Shown here: positions 57,433 through 64,000 of the stretch, piece by piece
Layout: each line of letters starts with the position of its first letter
Numbering within the stretch: the stretch's first letter is position 1
NCBI GenBank assembly: GCA_964594985.1
Contig: CAZQNQ010000004.1
Coordinates: forward strand, 62,001 to 126,000
Source of the DNA: JADLHS01 sp964594985
Lineage (GTDB): Bacteria; Verrucomicrobiota; Verrucomicrobiia; Limisphaerales; JADLHS01
Length of the DNA: 64,000 nt
Reading direction: 5' to 3'
The notes under the pieces: generated by a model
Databases searched by the model: none
What the model was told of the DNA's origin: nothing
The model's input: the letters and a program-made list of their open reading frames with translations, nothing else
Made by a program: the position numbers and the translations under genes

Positions 57433-60400
57433 TTATGGCGACACGATGCGGTAGAACCGCTGTTTGTTCGTGGCGCTGGTGTCGGTGTAAGTCACCGGGC
57501 TGGCACCAAAAGTTCCGGTGTTCAGCACCTGCCAATTTGCCATCGGCAGTGCGACGTTGGTGGAGCACAGCACCTTGTAGGTCTGACCACTGGGCCCACT
57601 GAATGTCAACGGGAACGACTGTCCGTTCAGCGGCCCATAACCGCTGATTGGCGGCAAGCCTGTCACGGCCACCACTAGCTTGATTTGGCCAAGGGTAGTG
57701 ATATCCACGACGCAGGAGTAGCCCGGAGGCACCACCCCAATGGTCAGACCGGCGCCACTCAAGGTGCCGGTGTACGTTGCCACTGTATGGGTGCCAACAC
57801 CGAAGCCCACGCCCGGCGTGATGTTCACCGTGCCGTTCAATGCCAGGTCGCCCGTCACAGCCAACAGTGAGCTGCTGCTGCCCACGGTGAACTGTGCGAT
57901 GGCACCGGTGTTCAAGGTCACATTGGCGTTCACGGTCAGGGCGCCGAGTCCATTGTTGCCAGGAGCGATGGTCCCGCCGCTGTTGATGGTCACGGCCCCA
58001 CTGATTGTACCATTGCCGCCAAGAGTTGCGCTGGACTTCACAGTAACAACACTGTTGCCAATCGAACCGTTGACCAGCAGGGTGCCGCCATTGACCGTCG
58101 TGCTTCCGCTGTAGGTATTGTTGCCGCCGAGCACAAAGGTGCCCGTGCCGTTCTTGGCCAGCCCGAGTGTGCCGCCTGAGTTTTGGATGACACCCCCAAA
58201 CGTGCTGCTGCCGTTATTATTGCCAACACTGAATGTGAGCGACGCAGCGCTATCATCAAACGTTCCCAGCCCCGTCAGTTTATCAACCGCCACATCCGCG
58301 TTCCAACGTTGATCAAAAGTCGCCCCTTCAGCGATGTTCAAGCTCATGGTCGGCGCCGTTGCTCCGCCACCCATGCTATTGGCCGCCAGCGTTCCGGTCT
58401 GCACATCCACTAAACCACCAAAGCCTGACCAGTTGCACCCGAGCCAAAGGGTGAGGGTGCCTTCACCGGTTTTGGTGATCGTTCCCGACCCAGTCAACAC
58501 AGTGTCCTTAACGAACAGCACGTCGGTGCCCGGGGTCAGACTGTGAAGGTTAAGCGTGCCCGAATCGCCGACGTTAATCGTTCGGAGATTGACCCCGCCC
58601 GCGGCATTGAAGTATTCTAAGTTATATTGGACCGCACCGTTGGTAATCGTTGTGCCACCGGTGTAGGTGCTGGCAACATTTACCTCCAACATACCCGCCC
58701 CCGCTTTGATCAAACCTTGCGAGCCAGTGAGTACTGCCCCGATGATTGTCTTCTGGTTGTTCACCGTGATCTTCGGCGCACCATTGCTGACTGCCAGCGT
58801 CAAGGCTCCCCCACCGCCAGTGGCCAGCTCCCAGGTGTTGGCATTTCCCACGTCACCAAAGGTCAGATTGCCGATGGTCCTGTTACCATCCAGTGTGACC
58901 ATTGCAGGGCCGGAAAGCGTCAGTGTGCTGAAATCCGCGGTAACATCTTTGGCCCCGGGAATCAATCCGTTCGTCCAGTTGTTCGCGTCCGTCCAAGAAC
59001 CACCGGCGGGGTTGAGCCAAGTCACCGTGGGGTAAGTGACATACGTCGCACTTGCCACACCGCTGTCATCGCGACCGGCCAAATGGGCGATCGCACGGAT
59101 TGTCTTAGCCGTGTTGATTGGCACACTGATGGGTCCGGTATAAACCGTAGAACTGGTCGTCGGGATGGCTCCATTAGTGGTGTAATAGATGGTTGCGCCC
59201 GGCGTTGCGCAACTGAGCGTGATTGATTGTGCCGTGACATATTCACCCGGCCCCGGACTGAACGCCACATCCGCGACAGTTGCAGAGACTGTGATCGTCA
59301 AGCTTCCCCCCGATTGGGAGGTGGACCAAGTCAATCCCGCCGGCAAGACCGGCAGGATCAAACTGCCAAAACTGCCGCCGTGGCTGCCTGCGGTGAACAG
59401 AGTGAAGGTGTCACCAATGGCCAGTTGCTGCGCGTCACTGGTGATATTGGCAACCACCAGCGTGCCAGCAAAGTTGAACGCTCCTGCCCCCACGCTGATC
59501 GTGTCGCTGGCCAACGTGCCGCCCGTCTTGGTGATCCGCAGGAAGTTCGTGCTGCCAGCACTCAATACTGGCGAACTGCCCAACGTCAGCACTCCCGTTA
59601 CGGCACTGGCGTCCGTCTCCATGCCGACCGTCAGAGTTCCACCGTCGTTGACCGTCACCGTTCCATTGATCATCCCCACACCGCCGAGAACCCCGGTGGT
59701 TTTCACCAGGACGGCGCTGTTCTCAAGAGTGCCATCCACCAACAGCGTGCCTTGGTTGATGATGGTCGAGCCGGCGTAAGTGTTGTAACCGGCGTATTCC
59801 ATGATGCCTCCCCCATTGAGAATGACGCTTGCGCCGGAGGCCGCGATTCCCGAGGCGATCGTCAAATCCCGCCCCGCCGTGCCGCGGGCCACATTAAACG
59901 TAGCGGGCTGGCCATACGTATTGAAGCCGCTCCCGTCGATGACCGCCGAAACACTTGCGGCATGCGTGGTGATGGTCGCCCCGTAGAAGCCACCCCCTGC
60001 CGTCCAATTGAACGTGCCACCAGTCATGTGGAAGCCTCCATATCGAACGATACCACTGCCAGTAACATTGACCGTGCCGCCGTTGATCGTGATGGAGTTC
60101 TCCCAGCCACCGTCAAGTGCGCCCCCAGTCTGATTATCCAATGTCAGCGTTGCCCCCGGATTGACAACATAGGCCCCGCTGATGTAACTGCCGGGAGGGC
60201 GCTGCATCAATAACGAACCGCCGTCAACAGTGACTCCACCGCTCAAGGTGTTCTGGTTGGTAAATGTCAGGCTCCCGTTGCCGGTCGTGATCAAACCTTG
60301 CGTGCCGATAATCTGTGCGCCAATGGTGGTCGCAACATTGTTGCTGATGACGGGCGTGCCATTGAGAACCGCCAGCGTCAGGACTCCCTCAGACCCGGTG

Positions 60401-61548
60401 TCCAATGTCCAGGAATTCTGACTCCCGCTCAGGTCATCAAACACCAGTTTGCCAATCGTGCGATTGCCATCCAGCGTGACCGTGACCGGGCCGACCAGTG
60501 ACAGTTGGCCAAAATCGGCCGTGGCACTGAGCCCAGCCGCAACCGTATTGTTCGACCAGTTGGCGGCGTTCGTCCACGAACCACCGGCGAGTTCCGCCCA
60601 AGCTCCCGAATCCTTAGGATGCGTCACATACGTTCCAGTCACGACCTCGCTGTTCATCAGGCCACTATTGGTGGCGTAGGCATTGATGGTCATTGTGATG
60701 GGCGCAGGAATGGTGACGGTGGCCGAGCCGGCCCCGACCGTGCCGCGAGGTGAAGTGTTGTTGGGAATGCTGCCGTTGGTCGTGTAAAACACGGTTGAAC
60801 CAGGCTGGCTGTTGATCGTCACGACTTGCACCCCGTAATACTCTCCCGGCGGCGGACTCAGGAAGGGAGTCGCCGTGGCAGTCGCAACACCTTTATCGCG
60901 CAGTTGGATCGCGTTGACCTGCGCGAGACCTCCAGCGCCGCCAGTGATAGTGATGACTTCATTGGGAAGAATTGCCGTAAAAGTTCCGATCACGTATTGG
61001 CCCGGGGCGCCAGTCGCGTTCGCGGGGAAATTGAGCGTGCCCGAGGTGCTTCCACCAGCGCTAACGGTTTCGGCTCGCAAGGCCCCAAGATCCCGCGCGT
61101 CGCCAACCCAGATCTGAACCAAGTATTGATTACCAACTGTAAGCCCGTTCAAGGTGATGGTGAAACTCCCGCTTTGATATATTCCTCCCCCAACAATGGC
61201 AGTGTAATCTGCGCTTAAGCCCGTCAGGCCATTCGCATAGACATCGGAAGGGCCAGAGATAGGCGAGGACACGGTGATACCAGCCCCCGGCCCCGTAAAG
61301 GTGACGCCATTGACGGTTCGAGGGCCGCCATTCCAGTAGTAGGCGAAAGCGGTTGTTCCGTCTGTCGCCACATCGGTGTCGCCGGCAACAGTTCCCGGCG
61401 TGTTCCAAGTGATAGGTACCTGCCCTTGCGCAGAGTGGACACCGAGCAGCACGCACACGGCGATGGCGGCGATGATTCGTGTCAGGATGGTCTGCGTCCC
61501 CTCCAAGACGGTGTGATGGGGGTTGGAATGATTTTGTTTGGTTTTCAC
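57433..61548 (-). CDS. Giant secreted protein with beta-strand repeats and chitobiase C-terminal-like domains
   Basis: A 1371-aa protein; the start is GTG at 61548. A signal peptide (IIAAIAVCVLLGVHSAQG) is followed by a beta-sandwich of about 180 residues (DVATDGTTAFAYYWNGG; NEVITITGGAGGLAQVNAIQ). Two CHB_HEX_C-like domains follow (PGSTVFYTTNGSIPNNTS; PGATIYYTTNGAIPTTSS). Between and after them are autotransporter-associated beta-strand repeats, with the introductory module (GGSWTNAANWSNN; GGSWTDANNWTNG) present twice. It ends with a C-terminal module related to those of the other giant proteins (FYRIVSP). No catalytic domain is recognised, so an adhesive or scaffold role at the cell surface is likely. 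It is the first gene of its transcription unit, divergent from the sensor gene. Confidence 0.82.
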   Translation of the reverse strand: MKTKQNHSNPHHTVLEGTQTILTRIIAAIAVCVLLGVHSAQGQVPITWNTPGTVAGDTDVATDGTTAFAYYWNGGPRTVNGVTFTGPGAGITVSSPISGPSDVYANGLTGLSADYTAIVGGGIYQSGSFTITLNGLTVGNQYLVQIWVGDARDLGALRAETVSAGGSTSGTLNFPANATGAPGQYVIGTFTAILPNEVITITGGAGGLAQVNAIQLRDKGVATATATPFLSPPPGEYYGVQVVTINSQPGSTVFYTTNGSIPNNTSPRGTVGAGSATVTIPAPITMTINAYATNSGLMNSEVVTGTYVTHPKDSGAWAELAGGSWTNAANWSNNTVAAGLSATADFGQLSLVGPVTVTLDGNRTIGKLVFDDLSGSQNSWTLDTGSEGVLTLAVLNGTPVISNNVATTIGAQIIGTQGLITTGNGSLTFTNQNTLSGGVTVDGGSLLMQRPPGSYISGAYVVNPGATLTLDNQTGGALDGGWENSITINGGTVNVTGSGIVRYGGFHMTGGTFNWTAGGGFYGATITTHAASVSAVIDGSGFNTYGQPATFNVARGTAGRDLTIASGIAASGASVILNGGGIMEYAGYNTYAGSTIINQGTLLVDGTLENSAVLVKTTGVLGGVGMINGTVTVNDGGTLTVGMETDASAVTGVLTLGSSPVLSAGSTNFLRITKTGGTLASDTISVGAGAFNFAGTLVVANITSDAQQLAIGDTFTLFTAGSHGGSFGSLILPVLPAGLTWSTSQSGGSLTITVSATVADVAFSPGPGEYVTAQSITLSCATPGATIYYTTNGAIPTTSSTVYTGPISVPINTAKTIRAIAHLAGRDDSGVASATYVTYPTVTWLNPAGGSWTDANNWTNGLIPGAKDVTADFSTLTLSGPAMVTLDGNRTIGNLTFGDVGNANTWELATGGGGALTLAVSNGAPKITVNNQKTIIGAVLTGSQGLIKAGAGMLEVNVASTYTGGTTITNGAVQYNLEYFNAAGGVNLRTINVGDSGTLNLHSLTPGTDVLFVKDTVLTGSGTITKTGEGTLTLWLGCNWSGFGGLVDVQTGTLAANSMGGGATAPTMSLNIAEGATFDQRWNADVAVDKLTGLGTFDDSAASLTFSVGNNNGSSTFGGVIQNSGGTLGLAKNGTGTFVLGGNNTYSGSTTVNGGTLLVNGSIGNSVVTVKSSATLGGNGTISGAVTINSGGTIAPGNNGLGALTVNANVTLNTGAIAQFTVGSSSSLLAVTGDLALNGTVNITPGVGFGVGTHTVATYTGTLSGAGLTIGVVPPGYSCVVDITTLGQIKLVVAVTGLPPISGYGPLNGQSFPLTFSGPSGQTYKVLCSTNVALPMANWQVLNTGTFGASPVTYTDTSATNKQRFYRIVSP
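59370..59765. repeat. Duplicated block shared with the neighbouring giant gene (copy 2)
   Basis: Counterpart of the block at 55220-55625. It encodes VLGGVGMINGTVTVNDGGTL, VGMETDASAVTGVLTLGSSP and ITSDAQQLAIGDTFTLF, with only scattered differences. The block covers a repeat unit and the following linker. Confidence 0.75.
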
Positions 61549-61805
61549 TTTTATTTTGATTTAGGGTGACTCTACACGGGACTGAAGCGAAGCATAGGGC
61601 CAGTCGCTCAAGCCGGTAGTCGGTAAATCTTCCGACGCGAGCATCTCTCGAGTAATACACCATTTTGATGAGGTGATTCAAGGTGAACTAGCTGTTTGAA
61701 GCCAGTAGCAGCATTGAAAATCTGTAAGGTGAATATGGGAAGCTTGTTCTGGCATCATCCTCAGTTGCGATCCTCGAAGGCATTGACTGCTTTTAAATAA
61801 GACTT
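61549..61805. promoter_or_regulatory. Divergent intergenic region
   Basis: These 257 bp separate two divergently transcribed genes, so promoters for both must lie here. No palindrome or convincing -35/-10 pair could be fixed by eye. It is the only divergent gene pair in the window. Confidence 0.5.
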
Positions 61806-64000
61806 ATGCGAACGGGCATTCTATGGCTGCTCACAAAGCCGCCGCGACTTGGTTCCGGTTGGGCCGGCTTGGCGACCGTCATGGTTTTACTGGCTCTCCT
61901 CTGGATTACCCCATCGCTTGGGCAGGAATATTCCGCTCAAAACTGGCACATCGAGGATGGTCTGCCGGACGAAGAAATCACTGCTATTGAACAGACACCG
62001 GATGGTTATCTATGGATTGGCACATCGAAAGGACTGGTCCGGTTCGATGGGGAGCGTTTCCGGGTTTTTAACACCGAGTCCAACCCTGAACTCAAGGATT
62101 CCCGGATTTCCAATCTGCTGACCGATCGCGAAGGAACGCTGTGGATCGGCACGTTGGACGGCAACCTGGTGCTGAAAAAGCGAGACCGATTCGAACCCGT
62201 ACAGCCGCTGGTGCCCCTACCCTTGGATCCAGACAAACAACGCGCTCCCGGGTCTTGGCTCTGGGGCATGCGCAGCGACCTGATTGAAGATGACGAAGGA
62301 AGCATCTGGTGGCAAATGACCGGCAAGGGGCTGGCCCGTCTCAAAGCCGGAAACTGGACCGTGTTCACGCCAACCAATGGCCTCCCGGACATTGCTATTC
62401 GACAAATGGTCTGCGACGGAAATGGGCGTGTTTGGATTGAGACGGGCGGAAGGCTTTATTGTTTTCGCGACGACCGATGGATTTCAAGCGAGTCAGCCGT
62501 CATGCAAGGCAGAGGCGGTGTCGTGCTGGCACCGGCGGCCAAGGGCGGGCTTTGGGTGGCTGAAGCGAAATACTCGTGGCCCAAGGAAGGCGGACAGGTT
62601 AGCCGACTTGCAGACGAAAAGCGGCATCCTCCCACGCTCACCATCCCCCCGCTAGAACAGCCTTTCTGGGCTTTCGTCAGCACTCTGCACGAAGATCGAA
62701 CCGGCCGTCTGTGGGTTGGAGGGAATCCCTCGGGCCTAAGCTATTTCGACACCAAGGGACAGCAGCATGAGCTGAAGCCTCAAGCCAAGCTTTCACAAAG
62801 GTTTGCCGGAATCTCGTGCCTGTTTGAGGACCGACAAGGAAGTATCTGGGTTGGTGCAAATAGTGGCTTGTACCGGGTCACTCCAAAACCGCTGACCATG
62901 TTGCAAACTCTTGATGGTATCGGACAGATTTTTACCACCTGTGCGACCCGAGACGGGGCCGTTTGGATCGGCACTGAATCCGCCGGAGTATATCGCTTCC
63001 TAGAGGGAAGTTTCACCCGCGTCGGCGGGGATTGGGGCACTAACACACCGCAAATATTCAGTCTGTTTCAGGACTCACGGACCAACCTGTGGGCGGGAAC
63101 ATCAAGCGGCTTATTCCGGCTGGAAAACAGCAGTTTCCGGCGTGCCTCCGGGCCAGTCCAGACCAATTGGGTTGCCGCAATCTTTGAAGACCGGGCCGGA
63201 TGCCTCTGGTTTGGCACGGAATCCGGACTGTTCGCCTGCCGTGCTGGAGAGTTTGTCACGTACCGCTCGTCGGCCAATATCCGCTCTATCGCCGAGGACC
63301 GTGCAGGCGATCTCTGGATTGGCACCATTGGCAGTGGTTTACTAAGGCTGCCAGCGGGGCAATCCCGAACCCTGAACCGGGTCAAAGAATTTCCCGCGAG
63401 CGACGCAAAGGCTCTGTTTTGTGATCGGGCCGGAACCCTTTGGGTGGGCGGTTGGGGCAGCGGCCTGTATCGCCGGGAGCAGGACACATTCAAAAACTTT
63501 ACCACGGCGGACGGACTTCCTTCCGACCGGATCATCTCCATCTCCGACGACAAGAGCGGCCGACTCTGGTTGTGTTCAAACAACGGAATCATTGGTTTTT
63601 CTCCGGAGACGCTCCAAAACTATGTGCACGGGCAAAGCTTCCCGATATTGTGGCTGCACCTTTCGCCAGCCCAAGGTTTGGCGAACCGGCTTTGCTCTGG
63701 CTGGGGGCAACCCTCGGCCACGCAAACCTCCGATGGGTATCTCTGGTTTCCAAACATGGACGGGGTAGCCGTGTTTGACCCGACAATGATCCGGTCCCGA
63801 TTTGCAACGCCCGTCGTGCAGATCGAATCAGTGTTGGCCGATGGGAAGGAACTGTCAGGCACGGGCAATCAACTCTTACGCAGTTCTTCCGGAACGCGAC
63901 GCTTTGAGTTTCATTACACGACCACCGATTTGCTTGAGCTACGAGGCTTGCGTTTTCTCTACAAGCTCGAAGGCATGGATCGTGACTGGGTGGACGCGGG
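61806..64000 (+). CDS. Two-component beta-propeller sensor (truncated by right window edge)
   Basis: The only plus-strand gene. From the ATG at 61806 the frame stays open to the end of the window (731 complete codons). A hydrophobic segment (LATVMVLLALLWITPSLG) precedes the mature start QEYSAQNWHIEDGLPDEEIT. Then come about a dozen Reg_prop blades, each with a [DE]xxGxLWIGT-type core: TPDGYLWIGTSKGLVRFDG, DREGTLWIGTLDGNL, DRQGSIWVGANSGLYRV, DRAGDLWIGTIGSGL and DRAGTLWVGGWGSGLYR. Near the end FEFHYTTTDLLELRGLRFLY and KLEGMDRDWVDAG is the beginning of a Y_Y_Y domain. The transmembrane and kinase parts must lie beyond the edge. It probably senses a glycan fragment in the periplasm and may control the neighbouring giant-protein genes. 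Confidence 0.9.
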   Translation, partial: MRTGILWLLTKPPRLGSGWAGLATVMVLLALLWITPSLGQEYSAQNWHIEDGLPDEEITAIEQTPDGYLWIGTSKGLVRFDGERFRVFNTESNPELKDSRISNLLTDREGTLWIGTLDGNLVLKKRDRFEPVQPLVPLPLDPDKQRAPGSWLWGMRSDLIEDDEGSIWWQMTGKGLARLKAGNWTVFTPTNGLPDIAIRQMVCDGNGRVWIETGGRLYCFRDDRWISSESAVMQGRGGVVLAPAAKGGLWVAEAKYSWPKEGGQVSRLADEKRHPPTLTIPPLEQPFWAFVSTLHEDRTGRLWVGGNPSGLSYFDTKGQQHELKPQAKLSQRFAGISCLFEDRQGSIWVGANSGLYRVTPKPLTMLQTLDGIGQIFTTCATRDGAVWIGTESAGVYRFLEGSFTRVGGDWGTNTPQIFSLFQDSRTNLWAGTSSGLFRLENSSFRRASGPVQTNWVAAIFEDRAGCLWFGTESGLFACRAGEFVTYRSSANIRSIAEDRAGDLWIGTIGSGLLRLPAGQSRTLNRVKEFPASDAKALFCDRAGTLWVGGWGSGLYRREQDTFKNFTTADGLPSDRIISISDDKSGRLWLCSNNGIIGFSPETLQNYVHGQSFPILWLHLSPAQGLANRLCSGWGQPSATQTSDGYLWFPNMDGVAVFDPTMIRSRFATPVVQIESVLADGKELSGTGNQLLRSSSGTRRFEFHYTTTDLLELRGLRFLYKLEGMDRDWVDA

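Noticed and set aside
61783..61800. TTGACT and TTAAAT boxes just before the plus-strand sensor as a promoter
   Set aside because: Spacing does not fit a -35/-10 pair and they are too close to the start codon to be convincing.

Overview
This 64 kb window is a GC-rich bacterial chromosome segment. It is coding-dense, with almost every gene on the minus strand, and is built of carbohydrate-degradation operons. I infer a Verrucomicrobiota-like organism (a subdivision 3/Limisphaerales type is my best guess). The basis is the mix of giant secreted proteins with autotransporter-associated beta-strand repeats, prepilin-like proteins with FTLIELLVVIAIIAILAA N-termini and H-x9-DG-type tails, two-component beta-propeller sensors, many glycosidases without any SusC/SusD or TonB gene, and short palindromic repeats inside genes. 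No rRNA, tRNA or CRISPR array was seen.

Region 1 (1-2294) holds the N-terminal part of a propeller sensor running off the left edge and two broken genes: a truncated 132-aa protein and a 5'-truncated RecG-like ATP-binding protein. It looks like a decayed junction.

Region 2 (2230-28453) is a long, tightly coupled degradation operon. From its 5' end it carries a prepilin-like protein, a GH88 unsaturated uronidase, a lyase fused to beta-strand repeats, a beta-helix protein, a GH106-like glycosidase, an alpha/beta-hydrolase-like protein, a lyase-GH97 fusion, a propeller protein, a ThuA-like protein, a GH43 xylosidase, a Na+/solute symporter, an ABC transporter, a second GH43-like protein and a GH42-like protein. 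Seven junctions are 4-bp ATGA/GTGA overlaps. The content suggests breakdown of an unsulfated polysaccharide rich in uronic acid with xylose and/or rhamnose side groups.

Region 3 (28518-34227) holds a giant beta-strand-repeat protein and a LacI-family regulator, followed by a roughly 640-bp AT-richer gap without a convincing intact gene.

Region 4 (34868-53463) is a fucose and amino-sugar locus. A Na+ symporter, a lipoprotein-type mutarotase, two SDR dehydrogenases, L-fuconate dehydratase, L-fuconolactonase and an FAH-family hydrolase make up the complete non-phosphorylating L-fucose pathway to pyruvate and lactate. Two GH29 fucosidases, a GH20 hexosaminidase, a clan GH-D-like glycosidase, an MFS sugar porter, a ROK-like kinase, a PIG-L deacetylase and NagB complete the set. 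This fits degradation of fucosylated, N-acetylhexosamine-containing glycans. NagA is absent, and the PIG-L deacetylase may replace it. An 18-bp perfect palindrome lies just upstream of the first gene.

Region 5 (53616-64000) holds another prepilin-like protein, two large beta-strand-repeat proteins that share a nearly identical block, and a divergent propeller sensor truncated by the right edge.

The least explained features are: (a) a conserved C-terminal module of about 70 residues on the giant secreted proteins, which are repeatedly linked to pseudopilins; (b) three different dispersed repeat families inserted in frame inside glycosidase genes; and (c) the kinase, PIG-L deacetylase and NagB set.
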